From: Arenimonas fontis
Lineage (GTDB): Bacteria > Pseudomonadota > Gammaproteobacteria > Xanthomonadales > Xanthomonadaceae
Assembly (NCBI RefSeq): GCF_008386465.1
Contig: NZ_VUOD01000002.1
Coordinates: forward strand, 310,001 to 374,000
DNA length: 64,000 nucleotides
Direction of reading: 5' to 3'
Part shown: positions 27,282 to 36,531 of the stretch, one piece after another
Layout: every line of letters begins with the position of its first letter
How positions within the stretch are numbered: position 1 is the first letter of the stretch
Translations under genes and position numbers: made by a program
Notes under the pieces: model-generated
Seen by the model: the letters and a program-made list of their open reading frames with translations, nothing else
Told to the model about the DNA's origin: nothing
Databases searched by the model: none

Positions 27282-28205
27282 ATGTCCGCCCCGCGCCGCA
27301 CCCTCCCCGCGCTGCTCGCCTTCGCGCTGGCCATGACCTGCACCGCCGCCGAGCCGGCGAAGCGACCGCAGACCATGCAGGAGATCCTCGACGCCTCGAC
27401 GCCTTCCGACTGGCGCGAGCCGGATCCGGAGAACATCCTTTATCTGGAACTGGACAGCGGCCGGGTGGTGATCGAGCTGGCGCCGATGTTCGCACCGCGC
27501 CACGTCGCCAACGTCCGCGCCCTGGCCCGGGCCGGCTGGTACGACGGCCTGAGCATCAATCGCTCGCACGACAACTTCGTCGTGCAGTGGGGCGATGCCG
27601 ACGGCGGCGACCCGGACAAGGCCAGGCCACTGCCCGACACCGTCGAGGACCGGCTGCCGGCCGAGTTCGCCCGCCCGGCCGACGGCCTGGCCTTCACCTT
27701 GCTCCCCGACCACGACGGTTGGGCGCCGCAGGCCGGTTTCGTCGCCGGCTTCCCGGCGGCGCGCGACCCGCGGGCCAAGCTGGCCTGGCTCACGCATTGC
27801 TACGGCACCGTCGGCGCAGGCCGCGGCATGGAGCCCGATTCCAGCCTGGGAAACGAACTCTATGTGGTGATCGGCCACGCGCCGCGCCAGCTCGACCGCA
27901 ACATCACCACCGTCGGCCGGGTGATCAAGGGCATGGAGAAGCTGAGCGTGTTGCCGCGCGGCACCGGCCTGCTGGGCTTCTACGAGCGGCGCGAGCAGAC
28001 GGTGCCGATCCGCGCCGTCCGCCTGGCCAGCGAGGTGCCGGCCGGCGAACGCGAGCGCCTGCAAGTGCTGCGCACCGACACCGCCACCTTCGAAGCCCTG
28101 GTGGAGGCGCGCCGCAACCGGCGCGATGACTGGTACCTGCGGCCGGCCGGCCACATCGACGTGTGCAGCGTGCCCATCCCGGTGCGGGAGGCGCCCACGG
28201 AATGA
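27282..28205 (+). CDS. Periplasmic cyclophilin-type peptidyl-prolyl isomerase
   Basis: A 307-residue protein with a signal peptide ([15 protein letters not shown]). The cyclophilin domain begins [27 protein letters not shown]; it has NFVVQWGD where classical cyclophilins have VIQGGD, and an extended insertion before [33 protein letters not shown]. About 70 extra residues at the C-terminus follow. The altered core may lower classical activity. It overlaps the next gene (ATGA). Confidence 0.88.
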   Translation: MSAPRRTLPALLAFALAMTCTAAEPAKRPQTMQEILDASTPSDWREPDPENILYLELDSGRVVIELAPMFAPRHVANVRALARAGWYDGLSINRSHDNFVVQWGDADGGDPDKARPLPDTVEDRLPAEFARPADGLAFTLLPDHDGWAPQAGFVAGFPAARDPRAKLAWLTHCYGTVGAGRGMEPDSSLGNELYVVIGHAPRQLDRNITTVGRVIKGMEKLSVLPRGTGLLGFYERREQTVPIRAVRLASEVPAGERERLQVLRTDTATFEALVEARRNRRDDWYLRPAGHIDVCSVPIPVREAPTE

Positions 28206-29128
28206 ACCCGGCCACGAAGGCTCAGTGGCAGATCCATGTCTGCGTCCTGCTCTGGGGTTTCACTGCCATCCTGGGCAAGGCCATCAGCCTGGGGGCGATG
28301 GCCCTGGTCGTGTGGCGCATGATGCTGGTCGCGGCGGCCCTGCTGCTGATCCCCCGGGTCTGGCGCGGACTGCGCGCCCTGCCCGGCAGGCAGCTGGCGA
28401 TCTACGTCGGCATCGGCGTGCTGGTGGCCCTGCACTGGCTGACCTTCTACGGCGCCATCAAGCTGGCCAACGCCTCGGTGGCGGTGACCTGCATCGCCCT
28501 GGCGACCGTGTTCGTGCCGGTGATCGAACCCTGGATCACCGGCCGGCCGTTCGCGGCGCGCGAGCTGCTGATCGGCGTGGCGGTGGTGCCCGGGGTCGCC
28601 CTGGTGGTCGGCGGCGTGCCGCTGGAGATGCGCGCCGGCATCGTGGTCGGCACGCTCTCGGCCCTGCTCGTGGCCATCTTCGGCGCATTGAACAAGCGGC
28701 ATGTCGAGCGCGGCGACGCGCTCACCGTCACCTTCGTCGAGCTCGGCGCCGGCGGCCTGGCGCTGGCGGCGCTGGCACCGCTGCTCCCCTGGTTCGGTCC
28801 CGCTTTCGTACTGCCCGGCGCGCGTGACGCCGGCCTGCTGCTGGTGCTGGCGATGGCCTGCACCCTGCTGCCCTTCGCCCTGTCCCTGGTGGCGCTGCGC
28901 CAGCTCAGCGCTTTCTCGGCCCAGCTGGCGGTGAACCTGGAGCCTGTCTACGCCATCGTGCTGGCGGTGCTGCTGCTGGGCGAACAGCGCGAACTCGGCC
29001 TGCTGTTCTACCTGGGCGTGGCGGTCATCCTGGGCGGCGTGTTCGCCCACCCGCTGCTGTCGCGGCAACCGGCGCACAAGCCGGAGCCGGCCACCCTGGG
29101 CACGGCCGAGACCAAGGTGCTGGACTGA
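28202..29128 (+). CDS. EamA/DMT family transporter
   Basis: A 308-residue protein with ten predicted membrane helices forming two EamA repeats ([20 protein letters not shown], then [13 protein letters not shown] at the repeat junction). The motif [22 protein letters not shown] closes the second repeat as in most family members. The export substrate cannot be deduced. The ATG at 28202 overlaps the stop codon of the cyclophilin gene. Confidence 0.9.
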   Translation: MNPATKAQWQIHVCVLLWGFTAILGKAISLGAMALVVWRMMLVAAALLLIPRVWRGLRALPGRQLAIYVGIGVLVALHWLTFYGAIKLANASVAVTCIALATVFVPVIEPWITGRPFAARELLIGVAVVPGVALVVGGVPLEMRAGIVVGTLSALLVAIFGALNKRHVERGDALTVTFVELGAGGLALAALAPLLPWFGPAFVLPGARDAGLLLVLAMACTLLPFALSLVALRQLSAFSAQLAVNLEPVYAIVLAVLLLGEQRELGLLFYLGVAVILGGVFAHPLLSRQPAHKPEPATLGTAETKVLD

Positions 29129-29196
29129 GCCGGGCATTGCCGCGGACACCCCGGCCGGGGGACACTGGCCCCAGCGACTGCGTGGGGGAGCACGCC

Positions 29197-29787
29197 TTGG
29201 ACATCTACGAGAAGATCAAGCGCCTGTTCGGCTGGGGCGGCGGCCGCCCCGATCCCGCCTTGGCCGCCGCGCCGGATGAGCCCGGCCCCGGTCCGGAAGG
29301 GGGCCCCGATCGGCGCCTGAAACCGCGGGTCAACGCCCGCCCGGGCACCCGCATGCTGGTGGTGGACGATTCGCCGACCATCGTCACCCTGCTGGCGCGG
29401 ATGCTGCGGCAGAACGGCTACCACGTGCTGGAGGCCGGCAGCGCCGAGGAGGCCCTGGAAATCGCCCGGGTCGAGACGCCGGAACTGATCTTCCTGGACA
29501 TCGTGCTGCCGGGCATGGACGGCTTCGCCTGCCTGCGCCAGTTGCGCCGCGATCCCTACACCCGCGACATCCCGGTGATCATGATCAGCGGCAACGAACA
29601 GGCCACCGAGCAGTTCTATGTGCAGCGCATCGGCGCCGACGATTTCATGAAGAAGCCGTTCTCGCGCGCCGAAGTGTTCGCCCGGATCGAGCGCCTGCTC
29701 GACGCCAACCAGGTGCCCAAGCGGCTGCCGTCATCGCCGCCCCGAACCGCCGGGAACCTGCCCGGGGAAGCCGCCGCCGAGGCCTGA
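29197..29787 (+). CDS. Stand-alone response regulator, PilH-like receiver
   Basis: A 196-residue single-domain response regulator. Residues ~52-172 form the receiver: acidic pair in LVVDDSPT, phosphoacceptor Asp101 in [13 protein letters not shown], Thr/Ser in MISGN, Lys in FMKKPF. The first 50 residues are an amphipathic start ([16 protein letters not shown]) plus a Pro/Gly linker. The receiver resembles PilH-type twitching-motility regulators. I chose the TTG at 29197 because GGGGGAG lies six bases upstream. It faces the EAL gene tail to tail; a link to c-di-GMP or pilus control is inferred from position. Confidence 0.82.
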   Translation: MDIYEKIKRLFGWGGGRPDPALAAAPDEPGPGPEGGPDRRLKPRVNARPGTRMLVVDDSPTIVTLLARMLRQNGYHVLEAGSAEEALEIARVETPELIFLDIVLPGMDGFACLRQLRRDPYTRDIPVIMISGNEQATEQFYVQRIGADDFMKKPFSRAEVFARIERLLDANQVPKRLPSSPPRTAGNLPGEAAAEA

Positions 29788-29804
29788 TCCGTACTGCGGC
29801 CCGT

Positions 29805-31049
29805 TCAGACTGCCGCCAGCGATTCCAGCAGGGCCTCCACCGGCGCCGGCCGGCCGATGACGAAGCCCTGGGCAAAATCGCAGTCCATGGCCGCCAGCGC
29901 GCCCAGGGTGGCCCGGTCTTCCACGCACTCGGCCACCACCTGCATGCCCAGGTGGTGCGAGAACTCAACCATCGCCCGTACCAATTGCTGGCCGCGCATG
30001 TCGCCGAGCATCCCGGTGATGAAACTGCCGTCCATCTTCAACTCGCCGGCCGGAAACTGGCGCAGGTAGGCGAAGGACGCATTGCCGACGCCGAAGTCGT
30101 CGATCGCGACCCGCACGCCGGCCTCGCCCAGACGGCGCAGCAGGCCCGCGCCGCCGTCCGGGTCGGCGATGATCGCGGTTTCGGTGACTTCCACCACCAG
30201 CATCGGCGGCGGCACGTTCCACAGGGCCATCGCCGCCAGGACCTGTTCGACGATGCCGCGCTCGGCCAGGGCAGCGGCCGACAGGTTGACCGATACCGGC
30301 AGGACCAGTCCTTCCCGGGCCAGGCGGGCGGCATGCTGCATGGCGGCATTGAGGCTCCAGCGGGTGAACTCGCTGACCAGGCCCGATGCCTCGGCGATGG
30401 GCACGAACACCTTGGGACTGACCTGCCCGAGCCGCGGATGCATCCAGCGCGCCAGCGCCTCCGCGCCGCAGATCCGCTCCGCACGCAGATCCCAGATCGG
30501 TTGCAGGTGCATCTGCAGGTGGCCCTCGGCAAGGGCCAGGCGCAGGTCGGCGGCGGTGACCTCGAGACCGGGCGCGCGTTCCGGCGCGACCGCCATGCGG
30601 TCGGCCAGCTCCTGGGCCGACACCAGGGCCGCCTCGGCCAGGCGGCACAGGGTTTCCGCATCGCGCCCTTGCTCGGGAAAGGCGGCGATGCCGACCGCCA
30701 GGTCCACCAGGACCGGCTGCTCCATCACTTCCACCGGCTGTTCGAACTGGCGCAGCAGGCGCGCCGCCGCCAGCTGGGCATGCGGGGTGTCGCGCAAGCC
30801 GGGCAGCAGCACCAGCCACTCGCCGGGCGCCCGCGCCAGGACCTGGTCGCCCGGGCGCAAGGCCGCCCGCAGCTGCCGCTCGACCTCGGCCAGCAGGCGT
30901 TCCCCGCGCTCGTAGCCGTGCTGGATGTTGAACTGACGCAGGCCGGCCATGCCCACCATGAGCAGTCCCAGGGCGGTGCCCGACTGCCCGGCCTCGGCCA
31001 GCAGCCGCTCCACGCGCGTGTGTCGCTCGGCCCGGCTCGGCAGGCTCAT
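29805..31049 (-). CDS. EAL-domain c-di-GMP phosphodiesterase with degenerate GGDEF domain
   Basis: A 414-residue cytoplasmic protein. Residues 1-150 keep the GGDEF fold, but the active-site loop reads APGEW at 74-78, so diguanylate cyclase activity is not expected. The EAL domain (from ~165) is intact: EAL at 197-199, the conserved Asn in NLSAAAL, Glu in EVTET, DDFG, Lys in KMDGSF and Gln in FAQGF. It should hydrolyse c-di-GMP to pGpG. It starts five bases after the HD-GYP stop and is cotranscribed with it. Confidence 0.92.
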   Translation of the reverse strand: MSLPSRAERHTRVERLLAEAGQSGTALGLLMVGMAGLRQFNIQHGYERGERLLAEVERQLRAALRPGDQVLARAPGEWLVLLPGLRDTPHAQLAAARLLRQFEQPVEVMEQPVLVDLAVGIAAFPEQGRDAETLCRLAEAALVSAQELADRMAVAPERAPGLEVTAADLRLALAEGHLQMHLQPIWDLRAERICGAEALARWMHPRLGQVSPKVFVPIAEASGLVSEFTRWSLNAAMQHAARLAREGLVLPVSVNLSAAALAERGIVEQVLAAMALWNVPPPMLVVEVTETAIIADPDGGAGLLRRLGEAGVRVAIDDFGVGNASFAYLRQFPAGELKMDGSFITGMLGDMRGQQLVRAMVEFSHHLGMQVVAECVEDRATLGALAAMDCDFAQGFVIGRPAPVEALLESLAAV

Positions 31050-31053
31050 CGCC

Positions 31054-32274
31054 TCACTCCAGGAACAGCTCGGCCGGATCCAGGCCGTAGGCGCCATTGT
31101 CGAGCGCGTTGACGATCTCCACGGCGGTTCCGTCGCCCCCTTCCGGCTGCGACATCAGGTCCACGTCGCGAAAGCGCGGATAGGGCCGCTTGTCCGGGTC
31201 CAGCAGCAGCATCACCCGCGGACGCAGCCGGCGCGCCCGGTTCTGGGCCATGACGATCGCGACCTCGCCAGTGTTCAGCTCGACCAGGGACCCGGTCGGA
31301 TACACGCCCATGCATTGCAGGAACTGTTCGACCACCTCCGCCTGGTAAAGGGTGCCGCTGCCCCGGTAGATCTGTTGCAGGGCGCCATGCCGCGCCAGCG
31401 CCCGGCGGTAGGGTCGGTCGCTGCTCATGGCGTCGAAACTGTCCACCACCGCCGCCATCCGGCCGCCCAGCGGAATCGCGTCACCGGAGAGGCCCTGCGG
31501 ATAGCCGCTGCCGTCGTGCCGCTCGTGATGGCTGCCGACCATGTCTTTCACCCAGCCGCCGCGGATGCCCGCCTCCTCGACCACGCGCATGCCTTCGGCG
31601 ACATGGCCGCGGATCCGCTCCATCGCGTCCGGCGGCAACTCGCCGGCTCCGGCCAGCAGCTCGTCCGGCAGGCTGGCCTTGCCCACGTCCAGCAGGAAGC
31701 CGCCGGTGGCCAGCTCCACCAGCGTCTCGCGCGGCAGGGCCAGGTGCCGGCCGAAGGCGGCGGCCAGCGCGCCGCAGTTGACGGCGTGGCCGTAGGCATA
31801 GTCGTCGCGGCGCAATCGGGCCAGCATCCAGAACAGCGCGTCGCCGTTGCGTACCAGGCTTTCGACCAGAGGCTCCATGGCCTCCTGCACGGCCGCCGCC
31901 GACAGGCGCCTGCCGCGACGGACGTCCTCGGCGATGCGCCTGGCCAGCGAGTGTGCCCGGGCATGGGCGTCGCGCGCCTGCGGCAGTTCCTGCTCGAGCG
32001 GCACCAGATCCCTGTATGCCGGGCCGCGCGGCGGAAACACCTGGGCGCGGCCCCGCCCCTTCACCGGCTGGTCGGCGGCGCCGGCGTCGCGCCCTTTCTC
32101 GACGTCGATGTACACCCAGGTGCAGTACTTCGACAGCAGTTCGATGTCGTCGTCGGAACGGACGTGGAAGCCCTGGAATGGAAACGGCGTGCCCAACCAG
32201 TCGCGATCGAGCCGGCTGACGTACATGCCGACCTCGAGCAGCCCGACCAGGATGCGCTTCTCTTCCAGTGCCAT
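31054..32274 (-). CDS. HD-GYP protein with N-terminal DUF3391, HD histidine replaced
   Basis: A 406-residue protein. Residues ~1-60 are a DUF3391 domain (GMYVSRLDRDWLGTPFPFQGF). The HD-GYP domain keeps HHERHDGSGYPQGL (GYP at 257-259) and DSFDAMSSDRPYR. Where active members read (L)LHDIGK, this protein reads FLLDVGK, so the HD metal-binding His is Leu195 while Asp196 remains. Loss of this ligand should weaken or abolish c-di-GMP hydrolysis, and the protein may act as a sensor or adaptor. It is the first gene of a leftward pair with the EAL gene. Confidence 0.9.
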   Translation of the reverse strand: MALEEKRILVGLLEVGMYVSRLDRDWLGTPFPFQGFHVRSDDDIELLSKYCTWVYIDVEKGRDAGAADQPVKGRGRAQVFPPRGPAYRDLVPLEQELPQARDAHARAHSLARRIAEDVRRGRRLSAAAVQEAMEPLVESLVRNGDALFWMLARLRRDDYAYGHAVNCGALAAAFGRHLALPRETLVELATGGFLLDVGKASLPDELLAGAGELPPDAMERIRGHVAEGMRVVEEAGIRGGWVKDMVGSHHERHDGSGYPQGLSGDAIPLGGRMAAVVDSFDAMSSDRPYRRALARHGALQQIYRGSGTLYQAEVVEQFLQCMGVYPTGSLVELNTGEVAIVMAQNRARRLRPRVMLLLDPDKRPYPRFRDVDLMSQPEGGDGTAVEIVNALDNGAYGLDPAELFLE

Positions 32275-32338
32275 TCGCCGCCGTCCCCCCGCGGTCCGGC
32301 GCTACGTTAGCATGGGTGCGCCCCCCGGAGTCCGCGAT

Positions 32339-33856
32339 ATGGCCAAGCCCCTGCTCGTGTTCGTCCATGGCTGGAGCGTCACCAGCACCGCAACCTACGG
32401 GGAGCTGCCGGCGCGCCTGAAATCCGAGGCCACGCGCGCCGGCGGGCCCGGCCTCGACGTCGCCCACGTGCACCTCGGCCAGTACGTCAGCTTCCGCGAC
32501 GAAGTGACGGTTCCCGACATCGCCCGCGCCTTCGACCATGCCATCGCCGAGGTACTGGCCGCTGTCGGCAAGGGCAGGCGCTTCGTCTGCATCACCCACA
32601 GCACCGGCGGGCCGGTGCTGCGCGAATGGCTGGACCGGCACGTGATCCGGGCCGGCAAGGCCGACGTCTGTCCGATGAGCCACCTGATCATGCTGGCGCC
32701 GGCCAACTTCGGCTCGGCGCTGGCGCAGCTGGGAAAGGGCCGGCTCGGCGCGATCAAGGCCTGGTTCGACGGTGTCGAGCCCGGTGTCGGCGTGCTCGAC
32801 TGGCTGGAACTGGCCAGTCCGGAATCGCTGGCGCTCAACCTGCGCTGGATCCACGATTACCCGAAGCTGAAGCTGAGCCGCGCCGGCCAGCCGGTGTTCC
32901 AGTTCGTGCTCTCGGGCGACGCCATCGACCGCAAGCTCTACGACCACGTCAACGCCTACACCGGCGAAACGGGCGGCGACGGCGTGGTGCGGCTGGCGGC
33001 GGCCAACCTCAATGCCCGGCACGTGGTACTGGAGCAGCCGGAACTGCGAGCCGGCGAAGCCCTGCCCTCGGCGCGCAAGCGCCTGCGCGAGCTGCGTCTG
33101 GCCGCCAACGACGCCGCCGAGACCACCGCCTTCCGCATCATTCCCGGCACCTCCCACAGCGGCACCGACATGGGCATCATGGCCGGCGTGCGCGACGACG
33201 GCCGGCCGCATCCGACCGTGGACGCCATCCTGCGTTGCCTGAAGGTGCGCAACCACGACGACTACGCCACCCTGTGCAAGCAGTTCGAGGCGGAGAATGC
33301 CCTGCACCAGGAGCCGCAGCGGCGGGTGGAGATCGAGCGCATCCCGGTGCTGCCCGACCGCGTCTACATCCACGACCCGCACGCCATGCTGATCGTCCGC
33401 CTGCTGGACGACAGCGGCGCGCGCCTGCCGGACCTCAACGTGCTGCTGACCGCCGGTCCGGCCGGCGATCCCAACCAGCTTCCGGCCGGCTTCCTCACCG
33501 ACCGCCAGGGCAACCGCCGGGCGGCCGGCCACCTGACCTTCTTCCTCAACCATGCCGCCCTGGCGGGCTGCCCGGAGATCCGCGACGACAAGGGCAAGGT
33601 GCTGCGCGGCGAACGCGTCCCGCGTCCGCCCTACGGCCTGCGCCTGCAGCCGCGCAGCGAGGACGGCTGGGTGGGACACTGGGCCGCCGAACTCGGCGCC
33701 GGGCTGGAAAGCCTGCTGGACGTGATCCGCCCCAACCAGACCACCATCGTCGACATCCGCATGCGCCGCATCGTCCGCGAGGGCGTGTTCCGCCTGACCC
33801 GCAGCCTGGCTGCCCGGGACTTCCGCAAGGACCTGCCCGGCGGCCCCGTTCCCTGA
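32339..33856 (+). CDS. Alpha/beta-hydrolase (lipase/esterase-like) with C-terminal extra domain
   Basis: A 505-residue protein without a signal peptide. The N-terminal half is an alpha/beta hydrolase: oxyanion-hole HGW at 10-12, nucleophile elbow HSTGG at 87-91 with Ser88, and SHSGTDMG near residue 278 as a probable catalytic His region. The elbow lacks the leading Gly of GxSxG. From about residue 330 a beta-rich domain of unknown type begins (IPVLPDRVYIHDPHAMLIVRL), ending in VDIRMRRIVREGVFRLTRSL. The ATG at 32339 has GGAG upstream; an ATG at 32312 is also in frame. Substrate unknown; phospholipid or acyl ester is a guess. Confidence 0.75.
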   Translation: MAKPLLVFVHGWSVTSTATYGELPARLKSEATRAGGPGLDVAHVHLGQYVSFRDEVTVPDIARAFDHAIAEVLAAVGKGRRFVCITHSTGGPVLREWLDRHVIRAGKADVCPMSHLIMLAPANFGSALAQLGKGRLGAIKAWFDGVEPGVGVLDWLELASPESLALNLRWIHDYPKLKLSRAGQPVFQFVLSGDAIDRKLYDHVNAYTGETGGDGVVRLAAANLNARHVVLEQPELRAGEALPSARKRLRELRLAANDAAETTAFRIIPGTSHSGTDMGIMAGVRDDGRPHPTVDAILRCLKVRNHDDYATLCKQFEAENALHQEPQRRVEIERIPVLPDRVYIHDPHAMLIVRLLDDSGARLPDLNVLLTAGPAGDPNQLPAGFLTDRQGNRRAAGHLTFFLNHAALAGCPEIRDDKGKVLRGERVPRPPYGLRLQPRSEDGWVGHWAAELGAGLESLLDVIRPNQTTIVDIRMRRIVREGVFRLTRSLAARDFRKDLPGGPVP

Positions 33857-33949
33857 GCGCCTGCCCCGTGCCCATGTGTGACCATCAAAGGAAATGTTCA
33901 CGTGGGCGACGTCAGCATCGTCCGAAGCCTGCTCGAGGAGGACACCGCA

Positions 33950-34861
33950 ATGACTGACCGTCGTGAATTCCTTGCCGCCGCGCTCGCCGTCGCCGGCGCC
34001 GCCGCCCTGCGACCCCTGCCCGCCCTGGCGGCGCCGGCCGCAGGCTCCATGCTCAAACGCGCCATTCCCTCCAGCGGCGAGCTGATCCCGGTGATCGGCG
34101 CCGGCACCTCCGGCAGCTTCGAGGTGGACATGGCCGGGCGCGAGCCGCTGCGGGAGGTGCTGCGCCGTTTCGTCGCAGGCGGCGCCAGCGTGATCGATAC
34201 CTCGCCCAACTATTCCAATGCCGAGGACGTGCTGGGCGACCTGCTGGCCGAGCTGGGCATCCGTGAGCGCATCTTCCTGGCCACCAAACTGGCTGCCGAG
34301 GGCCGTGCCGCCGGCCAAACGCAGTTCGCCGACTCGCTGCGCCGGCTGCGCACCGACAAGGTCGAGCTGCTGGCCGTGCACAACCTGCGCGATTGGCGCA
34401 CCCAGCTGGCCCTGGCCCGTGAGCTCAAGGCCGAGGGCAAGGTGAGGTACGTCGGCCTGACCCATTTCCGCGACGAGGCGCACGACCAGCTGGCCGACAT
34501 CATCGCCGCCGAGAAACCCGACTTCGTCCAGGTCAACTACTCGGTGATCGCCACCAATGCGGAGAAGCGCGTGCTGCCGGCCGCCGCCGACAACGGCGTG
34601 GCGGTGATGATCAACCGTGCCTTCGACGACGGCCGCCTGTTCGCCCGGGTCGCGGACCGGCCGTTGCCGGCCTGGGCGGACGAGGTGGCGGTGAGTTCCT
34701 GGGCGCAGATGTTCCTGAAGTTCGTCATCAGCCATCCCGCCGTGACCGTGGTGATCCCGGCCACCGGCAAACCGCATCGCCAGAGCGACAACCTGCTGGC
34801 CGGGCACGGGCCGCTGTTGAGCGAGGCTCAGCGTGCCGAACTCGTCGCCTCGTTCCGCTGA
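33950..34861 (+). CDS. Tat-exported aldo/keto reductase
   Basis: A 303-residue protein beginning MTDRREFLAAALAVAGAAAL, a twin-arginine signal (Arg4-Arg5). The aldo/keto reductase barrel follows, with its tetrad: Asp and Tyr in VIDTSPNYSNAEDVLG, Lys in FLATKLAAEG, His in LLAVHNLRDW. The NADPH-binding part near the C-terminus (VVIPATGKPHRQSDNL) is retained. Being exported already folded implies a bound cofactor. GAGGAG lies 9 bases before the ATG at 33950. It overlaps the downstream transporter gene by 29 bases. Confidence 0.9.
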   Translation: MTDRREFLAAALAVAGAAALRPLPALAAPAAGSMLKRAIPSSGELIPVIGAGTSGSFEVDMAGREPLREVLRRFVAGGASVIDTSPNYSNAEDVLGDLLAELGIRERIFLATKLAAEGRAAGQTQFADSLRRLRTDKVELLAVHNLRDWRTQLALARELKAEGKVRYVGLTHFRDEAHDQLADIIAAEKPDFVQVNYSVIATNAEKRVLPAAADNGVAVMINRAFDDGRLFARVADRPLPAWADEVAVSSWAQMFLKFVISHPAVTVVIPATGKPHRQSDNLLAGHGPLLSEAQRAELVASFR

Positions 34862-36161
34862 CACCAACGCAGCCGCGCCGGAGCCGGCGCGGCGCTTCCT
34901 CTCCGGCCTGCTGGGCGTCCAGAGCGCCGAGTTGCCGGCCGCCATCGGCGGCCTGGCGATGTTCTTCCTGCTGTTCACCGGCTATTTCCTGTTGCGGCCG
35001 GTGCGCGAGACCATGGGCATCGCCGGCGGGGTGGAGAACCTGCAATGGCTGTTCACCGGCACCTTCATCGCCACGCTGGCAGCGATCCCGCTGTTCGGCT
35101 GGGTCGCCTCGAAGGCATCGCGGCGGCGCATCCTGCCCTGGACCTACGGCTTCTTCGCCACCAACCTGCTGGCCTTCGCGGCGGCCATCACCGTCCAGCC
35201 GGACAATCCCTGGATCGCCCGCGCCTTCTACATCTGGCTGTCGGTGTTCAACCTGCTGACGATCTCGGTGGCCTGGAGCGTGCTGGCCGACCTGTTCGCC
35301 CTGTCCCAGGCCAAGCGCCTGTTCGCGCTGATGGCGGCCGGCGCCAGCGCCGGCGGTCTGACCGGCCCGATGCTGAGCGTGCTGCTGGTCGGGCCGCTGG
35401 GCATCGGCGGCCTGATGCTGCTGGGCACCGCCTTCCTGCTCGCCTCGGCCGGCGCGGCGCTATGGCTGCTGCGCTGGCGCGACCGGCATCCGCTCTCGCC
35501 GGAAGAGACCTCGCAGCGGCGGCTGCCGTTGGGCGGCAATCCCTTCGCCGGCTTCACCACCGTGCTGCGCTCGCGTTACCTGCTGGGCATCGCCGCCTTC
35601 GTGGTGCTGCTGGCCAGCGTCACCACCTTCCTCTACTTCGAACAGGCGCGCATGGTCGAGCTGTACTTCCCGGTGCGAGAGGACCAGACGCGGGTGTTCG
35701 GCCTGCTCGACAGCATCGTGCAGACGCTGGCCATCCTCACCCAGCTCTTCCTTACCGGCCGCATCGTCCGCCGTCTCGGCTTGGTGGTGCTGCTGACCCT
35801 GGTGCCGGTGGTGATGGTGTTCGGTTTCCTATGGCTGGCGTTGGCGCCGACCTTCGCCGTCTTCGCCATCGTCATGGTCACCCGCCGCGCCGGCGAATAC
35901 GCCCTGGCCAGGCCCGGTCGGGAAATGCTGTTCACCGTCGTGCCCGCCGACGCGAAGTACAAGGCCAAGAACGTCATAGACACGGCCGTCTACCGCGGCG
36001 CCGATGCGGTCAGCGCCTGGGTGCGCACCGGCGTGGACGCCTTGGCCGGCCATCCGGCGGTGGTGGCAGTGATGGGGGCCGCGCTGGCCCTGGCCTGGGC
36101 GGCCACCGGCGCGGCCCTCGCCCGGGCACAGCAGCGGATGGCACCCGATAGCGATACTTAG
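34833..36161 (+). CDS. MFS-type transporter, ATP/ADP-translocase-like
   Basis: A 442-residue protein with twelve predicted membrane helices, opening after a short Ala/Pro-rich tail with FLSGLLGVQSAELPAAIGGL. GYFLLRPVRETMGI and VVPADAKYKAKNVIDTAVYRGAD resemble the NTT/ADP-ATP carrier-like branch of the major facilitator group found in many free-living bacteria; transport of nucleotides has not been shown for these. Start is GTG at 34833, inside the aldo/keto reductase gene, so translation is coupled. Substrate unknown. Confidence 0.78.
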   Translation: MPNSSPRSADTNAAAPEPARRFLSGLLGVQSAELPAAIGGLAMFFLLFTGYFLLRPVRETMGIAGGVENLQWLFTGTFIATLAAIPLFGWVASKASRRRILPWTYGFFATNLLAFAAAITVQPDNPWIARAFYIWLSVFNLLTISVAWSVLADLFALSQAKRLFALMAAGASAGGLTGPMLSVLLVGPLGIGGLMLLGTAFLLASAGAALWLLRWRDRHPLSPEETSQRRLPLGGNPFAGFTTVLRSRYLLGIAAFVVLLASVTTFLYFEQARMVELYFPVREDQTRVFGLLDSIVQTLAILTQLFLTGRIVRRLGLVVLLTLVPVVMVFGFLWLALAPTFAVFAIVMVTRRAGEYALARPGREMLFTVVPADAKYKAKNVIDTAVYRGADAVSAWVRTGVDALAGHPAVVAVMGAALALAWAATGAALARAQQRMAPDSDT

Positions 36162-36397
36162 CTGGAAAGCGTTACTGAGCGAATTTCGTCCGGGATTGCT
36201 GAGCAGTGCTGTCGCAACCCTCATGTTCCGCCCGTGGTGTTAGCGATTCTCTACAGTGGCAGCGGCACTACAGACCGGTCGGCGCTTGCCAGCCACTGCG
36301 GCTGCGTGCTCCCCTGCGCGCACATCCGATGCCGCTCCTCGTCGCGGGTGTCGTGGTGACCATTCCGTTCAATCGCCCCCTGGCGTTGACGAGACTT

Positions 36398-36441
36398 GGG
36401 CAGGGCACGCCGTTTCGGGACGGCCCCCTGCCCTCTTTTTT
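36398..36441 (+). terminator. Strong intrinsic terminator
   Basis: GGGCAGGG (36398-36405) pairs with CCCTGCCC (36426-36433), an inner GCCGT/ACGGC stem closes over TTCGGG, and TCTTTTTT follows. It points rightward, 237 bases after the MFS transporter stop codon, so it ends that transcript or a small RNA of up to about 230 bases. Confidence 0.85.
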
Positions 36442-36531
36442 GACTGCGCTGCGGGCGAGATCCTCGGGGTCGGCGGAGTACCGGGCCCTCGGCCGCGGCG
36501 GGTTGCAGTCTCGGTGGAGGTGGTGTGTGGG

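Noticed and set aside
33873-33905. TGTGA and TTCACG words upstream of the aldo/keto reductase considered as a CRP site
   Set aside because: Half-site spacing and the second half do not fit the consensus.
31481-34978. A 1165-codon minus-strand open frame
   Set aside because: It is antisense to the hydrolase, aldo/keto reductase and part of the HD-GYP gene, with no recognisable domain; a G+C-rich shadow.
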